From the NCBI GenBank assembly GCA_027032075.1, contig JALVOC010000006.1, positions 1-64,000 of the forward strand: DNA of 64,000 nt. The letters are read 5' to 3'. Of the stretch, positions 48,064 to 57,447 are shown piece after piece. Source of the DNA: Chromatiales bacterium (GTDB lineage: Bacteria; Pseudomonadota; Gammaproteobacteria; UBA6429; Thiohalophilaceae). A model generated the notes under the pieces. The model saw only the letters and a list, made by a program, of their open reading frames with translations, ran no database searches and was not told where the DNA came from. Each line of letters begins with the position of its first letter. Within the stretch, counting starts at the first letter, position 1. The translations under genes were made by a program, and so were the position numbers.

Positions 48064-48876
48064 GTGTGTATAGCACTTGTTTTTTTCCGGTTCTCACGCA
48101 TGCCGCGCCGCCATTATGCAATCCTGTTCCTCTCGGCCCTGCTGTTTCAGCTTGCAGGCTCTGTGGTGGCCGCGGATAAAGCAGATAAAAAGGTTGATCA
48201 CCCCTTACTGCCTGCCACAGCAAAACTTCAACCCGCCAAGGGGATGTTTCTGGTGGCCAGACGCAATCTGCCTGATCCGCGTTTTCGCAACACGGTGGTG
48301 CTGTTGTTGCAACACGATGAAAGGGGGACATTGGGTCTGATAATCAACCGCAGGAGCCACCTTTCCCTTTCCCACATGCTGCCGGAGTTAAAAGAAAAAA
48401 AACAGAAACTGTTTTACGGCGGGCCTGTTTCCCCCTATCTGATGTTTTTCCTGACGAAAAGCACAAAGGCCGTGGCGAACAGTGAAAGGATATTTGACCA
48501 GATCTATGCAGGCGGGCACCGGAAAACCTTGATGGATTTACTTTCAAAAAACATGGGAACCGACACGCTGCGTATTTATTCCGGCCACGCCGGCTGGGCG
48601 AGGGGGCAATTGAAGCTGGAATTGGCACGGGGGGACTGGCATCTTATGCCGGCCGATGCCGGCGCGGTATTCAAGCGTGAACCGAAGACCCTGTGGCAGG
48701 AACTTATCCAGACAGCCGATCCCGCCGGGATTATCGCAGCAAAACCACCTACATATACAGATGACACCGCACTTCCTCCCCGGTCTCCCAGCGGGTCACC
48801 GCGGGGTAATGCCGACGGCATTCCTCCATTGCCCTGGGGCAACGGGGATGAAAGTGACAGCCTGTGGGAGGGTTGA
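48064..48876 (+). CDS. YqgE/AlgH (UPF0301)-family protein with signal-like N-terminus
   Basis: 270 residues. The UPF0301 core is clear (GMFLVARRNLPDPRFRNTVV, HDERGTLGLIINR, LFYGGPV, IYSGHAGWARGQL, ELARGDWHLMPAD). The family is normally cytoplasmic; this copy adds about 38 N-terminal residues with a charged start and hydrophobic stretch (ILFLSALLFQLAGSVVAAD) like a signal peptide. GTG 48064 is chosen because GGAGG lies six bases before; ATG 48100 is the alternative. The last ~43 residues read antisense through the end of the ABC ATPase gene, suggesting loss of the original stop codon. Confidence 0.85.
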   Translation: MCIALVFFRFSRMPRRHYAILFLSALLFQLAGSVVAADKADKKVDHPLLPATAKLQPAKGMFLVARRNLPDPRFRNTVVLLLQHDERGTLGLIINRRSHLSLSHMLPELKEKKQKLFYGGPVSPYLMFFLTKSTKAVANSERIFDQIYAGGHRKTLMDLLSKNMGTDTLRIYSGHAGWARGQLKLELARGDWHLMPADAGAVFKREPKTLWQELIQTADPAGIIAAKPPTYTDDTALPPRSPSGSPRGNADGIPPLPWGNGDESDSLWEG

Positions 48877-50782
48877 TGGGTGAAGGCAGTTCGCCTTGCA
48901 GACGAATGACCTCCCGTTCACTTGTTTCATCCAGCGTCGGCACCGCCGAAAGCAGCGCCTCGGTATAAGGATGTCTGGGTGTCTGCATGATGGTTTCCAC
49001 CGGCCCCTTCTCGACGATTCGGCCAAGGTACATCACGGCCACATCGTGGGCGAGGTAATCCACCACCGAAAGGTTATGGGTGATAAACAGATAGCTCAGT
49101 TGCAGTTCATTCTGCAGATCTTTGAGCAGATTCAGCGTTTGTGCCTGAACGGATACATCCAGGGCGCTGGTGGGCTCATCACAAACGATGAGTTCCGGTT
49201 TCACCGCCAGGGCGCGGGCAACACAGATACGCTGACGTTGCCCGCCGGAAAATTCATGGGGATAACGTCTGGCCGCCGATGCGGGCAACCCCACATGCTC
49301 CAGCAGAGATGCGATATGCCGCTGGCGTTCCGCCGCACTCTCCCCTATCTGCTGCGCCCGCATGCCCTCTTCCAGGATGCTGCTTACCATCATGCGCGGG
49401 TTCATCGAGGAAAAGGGATCCTGAAAAATAATCTGCAACTGCGAACGCAATCTGCGTAACGCTTCCCCCTTCAAGCGGGTCAACTCCTGCCCCCGGTAAC
49501 TGACGCTGCCAGCCGTTGGCCGAATGAGTTGCAACAAACCTTTGCCCACCGTGGTTTTGCCACAGCCGGATTCGCCGACCAGGGCAAGGGTGCGTCCTCG
49601 CGGAATCTCCATATCCACACCATCGACGGCATACACATGACCGACGACGCGTTTGAAAAGCCCCTTGCGGATCGGAAAATGAACTTTCAGATCACGTATT
49701 TGCAGCAGTGGTTCGCCCTTTTGCTCCCTGCTGATCTGCGCCTCTGTCAATCTGGTTTTCGGCTGTGGCGCCACGGTGTGTGGCGCTTCTATTCTGGCAT
49801 CGTAACGATGGCAACGCACGCCATGCGAATCATCATCGGTTTGCAACTCGAGCCAGCGTGGCTGCTGTTCATAACAGCGTGGCCAGACCTCATCACAACG
49901 TTCGGCAAAACGGCAGCCGTGAAATTTCGTGTTCAGTGGCGGCACCGAACCTTTGATGGTCTCCAGTTTCCTCCCCCGCTTGTGGCCGCCCGGCACAGCA
50001 GCAAACAGCTTTTTGGCATAGGGATGTAATGTGTTACTGAAGAATTCCTTTCGCGCTGCCTGTTCGACAATCTGCCCGGCATACATGATGGCAACATGAT
50101 CCACCGTTCCGGCGACGATACCCAGATCATGGGTGATAAGCATGATGGCCATGCCGGTGTCCTCCTGGATACCGGCCAGCAAATCCAGTACCTGTGCCTG
50201 GATGGTAACATCCAGGGCCGTAGTGGGCTCATCGGCGATCAGTAACTCCGGTTCACCTGCGAGGGCAAGGGCAATCATCACGCGCTGTTTCATTCCGCCG
50301 GATAACTGATGGGGATAATCATTGATGCGTTTTGCCGGTGCGGGAATACCGACGGCATCCAGCAGTTCCACACAACGTTCGCTTACCGCCTTGCCGCTCA
50401 AGCCGACATGCTGGATCAATACCTCGGCGATCTGCGCACCGACTGTCATTACCGGATTCAGCGATGTCATCGGCTCCTGAAAGATCATGCTGATACGCTT
50501 ACCCCGGATATGCCGCATCTGGATTTCCGACAATGCCATAAGATCCTGCCCGTCAAACAAGACCTCACCTCCCGCAATCCGGCCAGCCGGAGTGGGTATC
50601 AGTTGCAGCAGCGACAAGGCGGTCATCGACTTGCCACAACCTGATTCACCCAGCAACGCAAAGGTTTCGCCACGGCGAATATCAAAACTGACGCCATCCA
50701 CTGCACGTACCGGCGCGGTCACCGATCCAAAGTGAACCCGCAGATCACGTACACTCAGGAGGATATCTTTGTTGTCCTCCAT
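48749..50782 (-). CDS. yejF: Dual ABC transporter ATPase (YejF-like)
   Basis: 677 residues with two complete ABC cassettes, each with Walker A (GESGCGKS), signature ([18 protein letters not shown]) and Walker B ([24 protein letters not shown]). Oligopeptide-type C-terminal motifs ([13 protein letters not shown]) follow each cassette. It energises the Yej-type peptide importer (in E. coli, microcin C). The start overlaps the permease stop in TGATG. Its 3' end overlaps the convergent YqgE-family gene by 128 bp. Confidence 0.93.
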   Translation of the reverse strand: MEDNKDILLSVRDLRVHFGSVTAPVRAVDGVSFDIRRGETFALLGESGCGKSMTALSLLQLIPTPAGRIAGGEVLFDGQDLMALSEIQMRHIRGKRISMIFQEPMTSLNPVMTVGAQIAEVLIQHVGLSGKAVSERCVELLDAVGIPAPAKRINDYPHQLSGGMKQRVMIALALAGEPELLIADEPTTALDVTIQAQVLDLLAGIQEDTGMAIMLITHDLGIVAGTVDHVAIMYAGQIVEQAARKEFFSNTLHPYAKKLFAAVPGGHKRGRKLETIKGSVPPLNTKFHGCRFAERCDEVWPRCYEQQPRWLELQTDDDSHGVRCHRYDARIEAPHTVAPQPKTRLTEAQISREQKGEPLLQIRDLKVHFPIRKGLFKRVVGHVYAVDGVDMEIPRGRTLALVGESGCGKTTVGKGLLQLIRPTAGSVSYRGQELTRLKGEALRRLRSQLQIIFQDPFSSMNPRMMVSSILEEGMRAQQIGESAAERQRHIASLLEHVGLPASAARRYPHEFSGGQRQRICVARALAVKPELIVCDEPTSALDVSVQAQTLNLLKDLQNELQLSYLFITHNLSVVDYLAHDVAVMYLGRIVEKGPVETIMQTPRHPYTEALLSAVPTLDETSEREVIRLQGELPSPINPPTGCHFHPRCPRAMEECRRHYPAVTRWETGEEVRCHLYM

Positions 50783-52281
50783 CAAGCCTGCTCCCGTAAT
50801 CGTGGATCAAACGCATCGCGCACCGCATCGGCAAAAAGGTTTGCCGCCAGCACCAGGGTGAACATCAGACAAAAGGCGGCAATCAATGACCACCACACCA
50901 CCGGTTCACGCGCCAGCTCCAGCCGGGCGCCGTTGATCATGTTGCCCCAGCTGATGGTGGAGGGATCCACGCCGACCCCCACATAGGACAACACCGCCTC
51001 CGCCAATACCAGGCCACTGAAATCGAGCACCACCATAATGAGTACGATGTGCAGGACGTTTGGCATCACGTGCCGGCCGAGAATGGTGAAGTGTCTCACG
51101 CCCAGGGCAGTGGCAGCCTGGATGTAATCCATCTCCCGCAGTTTCAGGGTTTCCCCCCTTAACAGGCGGCACAGGCCGGTCCAGCTGGTGATGCCAAGAA
51201 TGACGCACAACGCCAGCAGTCGCAGATCCGCGCGATCAGTGGCCGTTTCAAACAATGAAGGGTGGTTGGCGATATAAACCTGGATGGAAAGAATCGCAGC
51301 GGCAATCAACAAAACGCCGGGAATGGAACTCAGGGTGGTATAGAGATACTGGATGATGTCATCCACCCAGCCACGAAAATAGCCTGCCATGATCCCCAGC
51401 GCAATGGCAAACGGCAGCATCACCAGGGTGGTCAAGGTGCCAATCACCAAACCGGTGCGAATGCTTTTCAGCGACAGATAGAGGACGTCCTGCCCCACTT
51501 TGTCGGTACCAAAGACATGGTATTTGCCACTGAGCGCCCAGGCAGTGCTGATACTCACAATGACAATCAATATCGTCAGAAAAATGCTGCGCCAGGGTAT
51601 CTCCGACGCGCCACGCCAGATTTCCCGCCAACAGGAGAGGAACGCCTGTCGTTTGCGCCATGCAAGCCAGCGGGTGAGCAGCAGCAGTAATGACAAACCG
51701 AGGAGCACGCCACCGGCCACGCCCTGCAGACTGGTGCGCATGATGTCTGCGGCTTTGTCCTTTTGCGGATCGGCCAGGTGACGGCCCGCATGGGTGAGGC
51801 GCGGATAAATCCGTACCTGCCGGCCGTCGGGTAACGTCACGGTTTCCTTGGCATACAGGTGGGTGGCAAAGGGTGCCGAATAGGTTTTTTCCTCCCGCGC
51901 CCGTAACCTCTCCAGTACGGCATCAAGTACGCTCAGCACTTCCACTGAATACTGGACGGCGTCCCCGCTGCTGCGGGGCAAGGGTTTGCGATAATGGATG
52001 GAATCGAGCAAACCGATGACGATAAAGGCGCACAACACCACCAACGCGATCATCGCACGGCGTTGCCGAAATACCTGCAACCAGGCTTCACGCAAAGGCG
52101 CCTTGCGGCGAATATAGGCAACGAGCAGCACCACAGCAGCGAGCAGCAAAACGATCAACCGATCGGTCCATAACATCACCGGCTTGACACCAAGCATGAG
52201 CGGCACGAACAACCAAAGCAGCCACAAGCCAGCCAGGATGAGCAGCGGCGCAAACCAGAATTGTCGGGACAGTTTTTGCAT
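50782..52281 (-). CDS. yejE: ABC transporter permease (YejE-like), long form
   Basis: 499 residues against ~340 for E. coli YejE; the extra part is N-terminal, with additional TM segments and a periplasmic stretch (about 90-190). The C-terminal half is a standard DppC-type permease with EAA loop (YIQAATALGVRHFTILGRHV) and FGTDKVGQDVL. Translationally coupled to yejF, and 3 bp after yejB. Confidence 0.9.
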   Translation of the reverse strand: MQKLSRQFWFAPLLILAGLWLLWLFVPLMLGVKPVMLWTDRLIVLLLAAVVLLVAYIRRKAPLREAWLQVFRQRRAMIALVVLCAFIVIGLLDSIHYRKPLPRSSGDAVQYSVEVLSVLDAVLERLRAREEKTYSAPFATHLYAKETVTLPDGRQVRIYPRLTHAGRHLADPQKDKAADIMRTSLQGVAGGVLLGLSLLLLLTRWLAWRKRQAFLSCWREIWRGASEIPWRSIFLTILIVIVSISTAWALSGKYHVFGTDKVGQDVLYLSLKSIRTGLVIGTLTTLVMLPFAIALGIMAGYFRGWVDDIIQYLYTTLSSIPGVLLIAAAILSIQVYIANHPSLFETATDRADLRLLALCVILGITSWTGLCRLLRGETLKLREMDYIQAATALGVRHFTILGRHVMPNVLHIVLIMVVLDFSGLVLAEAVLSYVGVGVDPSTISWGNMINGARLELAREPVVWWSLIAAFCLMFTLVLAANLFADAVRDAFDPRLREQA

Positions 52282-52284
52282 CGT

Positions 52285-53262
52285 CTAACTCAGCCGGATC
52301 CGTGGATCAACCAGGGTATAGGAGATATCGGTGAGGATCAGGCCAAAGATATACATGACCGAACCGAGAAACACCATGGCGCGCACAATGGCGAAGTCCT
52401 GTGATTGAATCGCCTCGATGGTATAACTGCCAAGTCCTGGAATGCCAAAAAAGGATTCGGTCAAGAGACTGCCCATAAACAACAGCGGGATTACCACCAC
52501 TGCGCCGGTCAAAATCGGGATCATGGCGTTCTTCAACACATGCCGGAACAACACGCGCAATTCCGACAACCCCTTGGCACGGGCGGTGCGCACATAATCC
52601 TTGTTGATCTCCTCGAGAAAAATAGTGCGATACCAGCGTGTGCCGGCACCGATGCCACCGATAATGCCGATCACCACGGGTAATACCAGAAACTTGAAAC
52701 TGTTGATACCGGTGTCATAACCGGAAATGGGAACCAGATGCAGCAGCTTGCCAATGAGAAACTGCCCGCCGATGATATAAAACAGGGCGGAAATCGACAT
52801 CAGGATCACACAGAGGATCACACCCCAGATGTCGATATAGGTTGCACGGAAAAAGGCGAGTAACAGGGCAAAGGTGATATTCACCAGGATACCGACAATA
52901 AACACCGGGATGGCGATTGCCAGGCTTGGCCACATGCGTTGCTGAATATCATGACCGATATCACGCCCGTCATCGGCACTGCCGAACCTGAAGGCGAACA
53001 GGCTGACCGACTTGGTGAAAAAAATGGTATCCATCACTCGGGCAGCACCTTCCGCCTCGCTGTTATACAACAACGGTTTGTCATAACCACGGTTCTGCTT
53101 CCACTTGCTGATGGCTTCGGGGGTAACACGCTTCATCCCCAGGTGCATGCGTGCCATGTCATCGGGGCTGTTGACCACGAAGAACAGGGTAAACGTCAGC
53201 AGGTTAACACCAACGAGGATGGGGATGGCATAGAGAATGCGGCGAACGATATAGGCAAACAT
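52285..53262 (-). CDS. yejB: ABC transporter permease (YejB-like)
   Basis: 325 residues, DppB-type permease: N-terminal MFAYIVRRILYAIPILVGVN, EAA loop (RTARAKGLSELRVLFRHVLKNA), and C-terminal ILTDISYTLVDPRIRL. It pairs with the YejE-like permease. The gap to the upstream substrate-binding protein gene (234 bp) is filled largely by repeat element E. Confidence 0.93.
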   Translation of the reverse strand: MFAYIVRRILYAIPILVGVNLLTFTLFFVVNSPDDMARMHLGMKRVTPEAISKWKQNRGYDKPLLYNSEAEGAARVMDTIFFTKSVSLFAFRFGSADDGRDIGHDIQQRMWPSLAIAIPVFIVGILVNITFALLLAFFRATYIDIWGVILCVILMSISALFYIIGGQFLIGKLLHLVPISGYDTGINSFKFLVLPVVIGIIGGIGAGTRWYRTIFLEEINKDYVRTARAKGLSELRVLFRHVLKNAMIPILTGAVVVIPLLFMGSLLTESFFGIPGLGSYTIEAIQSQDFAIVRAMVFLGSVMYIFGLILTDISYTLVDPRIRLS

Positions 53263-53378
53263 GTTTAGTTATAAAATATCTGACGCAAGGATGCTGTGGC
53301 GAAAGCATGACTGCTTGATGTTTCGTCTTTCATAAAATAATCTTTATATCATTTGTCCCGGTAAATACCCATCAATCC

Positions 53379-53476
53379 AAACAGGCGCTCCGCATACCAC
53401 TCCACTCAAACCCCTGCTGCGAAACCGGAATCTGCCAATAATGTTAAATGATGCGGTATTCGGAACACTTATATTA
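53379..53476. mobile_element. Short TIR element E inside the yej operon
   Basis: The left end AGGCGCTCCGCATACCACTC pairs with the right end GCGGTATTCGGAACACTTAT (53453-53472). The interior CCGGAATCTGCCAATAATGT is close to the copy at 37.4 kb. About 98 bp, between the substrate-binding protein and permease genes. Confidence 0.8.
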
Positions 53477-53495
53477 GCCCGGCTGGAGAGAGGAC

Positions 53496-55718
53496 TCATG
53501 CCGCTTTCCGCCGTGCTGCCACCTGGTGTTCTTTTCGCCGGTAGGCGATCACACCGGGAATGATACTGAGTACCAGCACCAACAACACCACCACGATTGG
53601 CCATATTACTGCTTTGTTCCATTCATGACGCTTTTGTTCCCGCAGCTTTGGATCAAGGCGTTTATACATCAGGGTATTATGCGCCATGAGGTTGGGTTTG
53701 ACGTTATGGTACCAGCTATGGTGCAAAATAAATTGTTTCGGATGGAATCCCCACAACCAGGGGGCATCCCGCCGCGCGATTTCCACCATCTGCTGGATAA
53801 TGGCAAAACGCTCGGGTGAGTTCTCCATGTTTTTCATCCTGTCGAAGAGTCGATTGAATTCAGGGTTATCGTAATTGGCTGCATTTTCACCACCGTACCT
53901 GACCTTGCCGTTCGCTCCGTTCAGCAGGAACAAAAAGTTTTCGGGATCGGGGTAGTCCGCATTCCAGCCCCACATGAACAACTGGGCATTACCCTTGCGC
54001 ATTTTTTCCTGGAAGCGGTTATAGTCGGTGTTACGGATCACCAGCTCCAAATCGATTTTGCGAAACTGCTTGCGCAGCCAGTCGAAATTGGCCTTGTCCT
54101 CCGGACCACCGCCGGTGACATCGAGATGGATGAGTAAAGGCCTGCCGCTGCCGGCCTCCCGCCCGTTTGGATAGCCGGCTTCGGCAAGCAGTTGCCTGGC
54201 CACGGAAACAGGTTTGCGTTGCGGCCGGCCATTGACCCAGTCATAGACGTACGGGTTGATACCTGCCCTGCCTTCGACGTAACCGAAGATCCCCGGCGGG
54301 ATCACTCCCTGTGCCGCCACTCCCCGTCCGTTGGCGAAAATGGAAATATACTCTTCATAATTCACTGCAATGGAAATCGCCCGCCGCAACAACCGCGCCC
54401 GTTCGCTCTTCCCTCCCACGACCGGATCCAGCATATTGAATCCCATGTAAAAGGTGGAAGTCTGCACGGTGGTAACGAGACCGATCCCTTTCTCCTTCAT
54501 CAGCGGCGTCAGCTCCACTTCACCCTGGGCGCCAAACTGAATCGCCTGATCGAAACTGTCCGAGCTGATGCCGGAGACATCATAGTATCCCTGCAGGAAC
54601 TTGTTCCAGTAGGGGATGTTTTCCTTCTCACGGCTGTAGATCACCTTGTCGATGAACGGCATGGGTTTGCCGGCATCGGCCAGCAGACCCTTCTCGGCGT
54701 CCCCAGCTTCCCCCTCTGCCGGATAGCGCAGCACGCGGAAATTGGGGTTGCGCTCCAGCACCATCTGCCGGTTGGGGTTGTTGACGGTCAGCATGTAGGC
54801 ACCGGTGCCTACCGGGTACCAGTCGAGGGTGATATTCCGTTCCTGCAATCCCCGCTGGGCGTAAAAACGCTCCGCCTCCCAGGGCATCGGCGCGAAAAAC
54901 GGCATGGCTAGCCAATATTTTAATTGTGGATATTTTCCGCGGATCTTGATGCGATAGGTATATTTATCCACCACCTGCGCCCCTTCCAGCGGATAGGTAC
55001 GTAAATCCAGCCAGAAATCGCCTGATTTGGCCTTACGCCCCGCCTCATAGGCGGCAGAGAGGGTTTTGGCATACTCAGCCAGCCCAACTATATACTCGCT
55101 CATCAGCCCCTGGATAGGGGAGCTGAGGCGGGGATGGGCCAGGCGTTTGATCTGGTAAACATAGTCGGCCGCGACCAGTTCCCGGCTGCCGCTGTGAGGA
55201 AAGTCGGCCAGTTCCTGTATCGATTCCAGTTCCTCCCCCGTCAGATCAAAATAACGGGGGCGGCCTTCGGCGTCCCTGGCAAACGCCGGATGAGGCTGAT
55301 AGCGGATCCCCGGCTGGATATGGATTTCATAAATGCTGAAGGCGATGGCCTCAGCGGGGGCATCGGCGGGTAATTGTTGACCCTGTGCATCAAGATAGCG
55401 GATCTGTGGCATCCGTTCCGCTGTCAGGGGAATGAGTTGGTAAGGCCGCTTCAGATAATGGTACTGCAATGGCGGCTCGTAAATCTGCCCGATAAAACTG
55501 TACTCATTGGAACTGTAGGCACGAACCGGATCAAGGTGATTGGGGCGCTGGGAAAACGAAGAATAGAGAATGTTCGCCCCACGCTGTGAGGCCGGATAGG
55601 GACTGTTCCACTCCGACATTTCGCAACCTGTCAGCAGCAAAACCGCCATAGACAACAGCAGCGCCGCTGTCTTGCCCTTCATTTGCCGGTTGAATGACGT
55701 GCCCCCTGTATTGGGCAT
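53496..55718 (-). CDS. yejA: Extracellular solute-binding lipoprotein (family 5) with C-terminal TM anchor
   Basis: 740 residues. GAGG seven bases before ATG 55718. Signal peptide and lipobox LLTGC with Cys32. A long peptide-binding (SBP_bac_5) domain follows (NEYSFIGQIYEPPLQYHYL, FLQGYYDVSGISSDSFDQ, MWGWNADYPDPENF). After the binding domain comes a TM helix at about 705-729 and a basic tail (AYRRKEHQVAARRKAA), which is unusual: the protein could be held in the inner membrane at its C-terminus as well as, or instead of, by lipid. It is the first gene of the yej-type operon. Confidence 0.88.
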   Translation of the reverse strand: MPNTGGTSFNRQMKGKTAALLLSMAVLLLTGCEMSEWNSPYPASQRGANILYSSFSQRPNHLDPVRAYSSNEYSFIGQIYEPPLQYHYLKRPYQLIPLTAERMPQIRYLDAQGQQLPADAPAEAIAFSIYEIHIQPGIRYQPHPAFARDAEGRPRYFDLTGEELESIQELADFPHSGSRELVAADYVYQIKRLAHPRLSSPIQGLMSEYIVGLAEYAKTLSAAYEAGRKAKSGDFWLDLRTYPLEGAQVVDKYTYRIKIRGKYPQLKYWLAMPFFAPMPWEAERFYAQRGLQERNITLDWYPVGTGAYMLTVNNPNRQMVLERNPNFRVLRYPAEGEAGDAEKGLLADAGKPMPFIDKVIYSREKENIPYWNKFLQGYYDVSGISSDSFDQAIQFGAQGEVELTPLMKEKGIGLVTTVQTSTFYMGFNMLDPVVGGKSERARLLRRAISIAVNYEEYISIFANGRGVAAQGVIPPGIFGYVEGRAGINPYVYDWVNGRPQRKPVSVARQLLAEAGYPNGREAGSGRPLLIHLDVTGGGPEDKANFDWLRKQFRKIDLELVIRNTDYNRFQEKMRKGNAQLFMWGWNADYPDPENFLFLLNGANGKVRYGGENAANYDNPEFNRLFDRMKNMENSPERFAIIQQMVEIARRDAPWLWGFHPKQFILHHSWYHNVKPNLMAHNTLMYKRLDPKLREQKRHEWNKAVIWPIVVVLLVLVLSIIPGVIAYRRKEHQVAARRKAA

Positions 55719-55895
55719 AATTTAACCTCTTCTCCCTTATTATCCCGCTTACATGGCACCTGCCCCTTTTCGCACGCGAAATTTTACGCTAAGGTACCGC
55801 CAATATTGAATTTAAGTGCTGCCAGATTACACGATGAGTGGTTGTCATCACAACGGCAGGCTTCAACACAATCGGGATAACATAAGGATAAGAAT

Positions 55896-56687
55896 ATGGG
55901 TTTCCTCCAAGGCAAACGTGCTCTGATCGTAGGGCTCGCCAGCAATCGTTCCATCGCCTGGGGCATTGCCCAGGCTATGCATCGTGAAGGAGCCGAACTC
56001 GCCTTCACTTATCAGAATAAAAAACTGGAAGACCGGGTTGCCAAAATGGCTTCGCAACTTGATTCCGAAATCACCGTCCCCTGTGATGTCAGCAGTGATG
56101 CCGAGATTGAAACGGTGTTCGATGAGCTCGACAACTACTGGGACGGGCTGGATATCATCATTCACTCGGTCGCCTTCGCCCCCCGTAACGAACTTGAGGG
56201 GGACTACCTGGACAGCGTCAGCCGTGAAGGTTTTCGCACTTCACACGAAATCAGTTCATACAGTTTTGCCGCCCTGGCCAAGGCCGGACGCAACATGATG
56301 GAAGGGCGCAATGCCGCGCTGCTCACCCTGAGCTACCTGGGGGCGGTACGGGCGATGCCCAACTACAACATCATGGGGCTGGCCAAGGCCAGTCTGGAAG
56401 CCAATGTACGCTACATGGCGCAAAGCCTCGGCCCGGACGGTATCCGGGTGAACGCCATTTCTGCCGGTCCGATCAAAACCCTGGCGGCAGCCGGGATCAG
56501 CAATTTCCGCAAAATGCTGGATGAAGTTGCCAAAACCGCACCGATGCGCCGTAACATCACCATCGAGGACGTCGGCAACACCGCCGCCTTCCTTTGCTCC
56601 GATCTCGCCGCCGGTATCACCGGTGAAATCACCTATGTGGACTCCGGTTACAATATCATCGGCATGCGGCCGCTGGAGGCGGAATAG
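55896..56687 (+). CDS. fabI: Enoyl-[acyl-carrier-protein] reductase FabI
   Basis: NADH-dependent last step of fatty-acid elongation. 263 residues: cofactor loop [16 protein letters not shown], catalytic Tyr/Lys in [10 protein letters not shown], and the C-terminal [13 protein letters not shown] 55896 follows AAGGATAAGAAT. Monocistronic with a strong terminator. The classical triclosan target type, not FabV or FabK. Confidence 0.96.
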   Translation: MGFLQGKRALIVGLASNRSIAWGIAQAMHREGAELAFTYQNKKLEDRVAKMASQLDSEITVPCDVSSDAEIETVFDELDNYWDGLDIIIHSVAFAPRNELEGDYLDSVSREGFRTSHEISSYSFAALAKAGRNMMEGRNAALLTLSYLGAVRAMPNYNIMGLAKASLEANVRYMAQSLGPDGIRVNAISAGPIKTLAAAGISNFRKMLDEVAKTAPMRRNITIEDVGNTAAFLCSDLAAGITGEITYVDSGYNIIGMRPLEAE

Positions 56688-56706
56688 AGCACATCAGCAC
56701 AAATCA

Positions 56707-56734
56707 AAAATCCGCCATTCGGCGGATTTTTTTT
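56707..56734. terminator. Terminator after fabI, shared with the convergent channel gene
   Basis: AAAATCCGCC-ATTC-GGCGGATTTT with T run to the right and A run to the left, just before the stop of the channel gene at 56737. Confidence 0.9.
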
Positions 56735-56736
56735 AC

Positions 56737-57432
56737 TCATGTTTTCTCCCCCTTCGCGCCGGAGCCACTCCCGCCGGAAAGCGCTTTTTTTCGCAAGGAA
56801 ACGTGGATACCCACGATGATCGCGACAAGAATGGCGATATAGAACTGGCCAAAGAGAGCTTCAAGCACCGCCAGGACTTTCGCAATCGGCGCCAGCGGCG
56901 TGATATCGCCGTAGCCCAGGGTGGAGAGGGTGACATAACTGTAGTAAATCAGATTAAACATCATCTCTTCGACACTACTGGTATCCAGACCTGCGAAAGC
57001 ACCTGGATGCAGCAGTTCCTCAAAATAATAGAGTAGCGCCCAATTAAGCCCGGCCAGCAGATAGATACAGACGGAACCCATGATCTTGTTCAGATCTATC
57101 GGTGAAGGACGAAACAACTCCTGGAAGGCGATCAGCGTGGTCATGAGATAAAAACAGAATGACACCATCAGGCTGATCACATTGGTCCACAACGCCTGCG
57201 TCCAGAAGTGCGCCACCACCCCCATTGCACCGATAACAATCAGCACCATGCCAACGACGAACCAGGTCCGCTTTCTGACCAGGGACCAGATGGCGACAAT
57301 CAGACTGACTTCAAATGCAATCGATATCAGGCGCCAGCCTCCCAGTTGCGGATATTCGGTAATAATCGCAAGAAAAGCCAGAAACCCCAAGAGGGACGCC
57401 AACAAATAAACAAAATTTCCACGTACCTGCAT
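56737..57432 (-). CDS. Six-TM ion channel protein with potassium selectivity filter
   Basis: 231 residues, about six hydrophobic segments, pore loop YVTLSTLGYGDITPLAP with the K+ filter TLGYGD. No RCK/TrkA-N or cyclic-nucleotide domain; the tail is short and Gly/Lys-rich. Probably a K+ channel of the inner membrane. It is downstream of the symporter gene by 15 bp, so probably co-transcribed. Confidence 0.88.
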   Translation of the reverse strand: MQVRGNFVYLLASLLGFLAFLAIITEYPQLGGWRLISIAFEVSLIVAIWSLVRKRTWFVVGMVLIVIGAMGVVAHFWTQALWTNVISLMVSFCFYLMTTLIAFQELFRPSPIDLNKIMGSVCIYLLAGLNWALLYYFEELLHPGAFAGLDTSSVEEMMFNLIYYSYVTLSTLGYGDITPLAPIAKVLAVLEALFGQFYIAILVAIIVGIHVSLRKKALSGGSGSGAKGEKT

Positions 57433-57447
57433 GGGTTCAGATTTTCT

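Noticed and set aside
50782-52281. YejE-like permease as a fusion with an unrelated protein
   Set aside because: The extra N-terminal part is mostly TM segments without a recognised domain; it is better described as a long-form permease.
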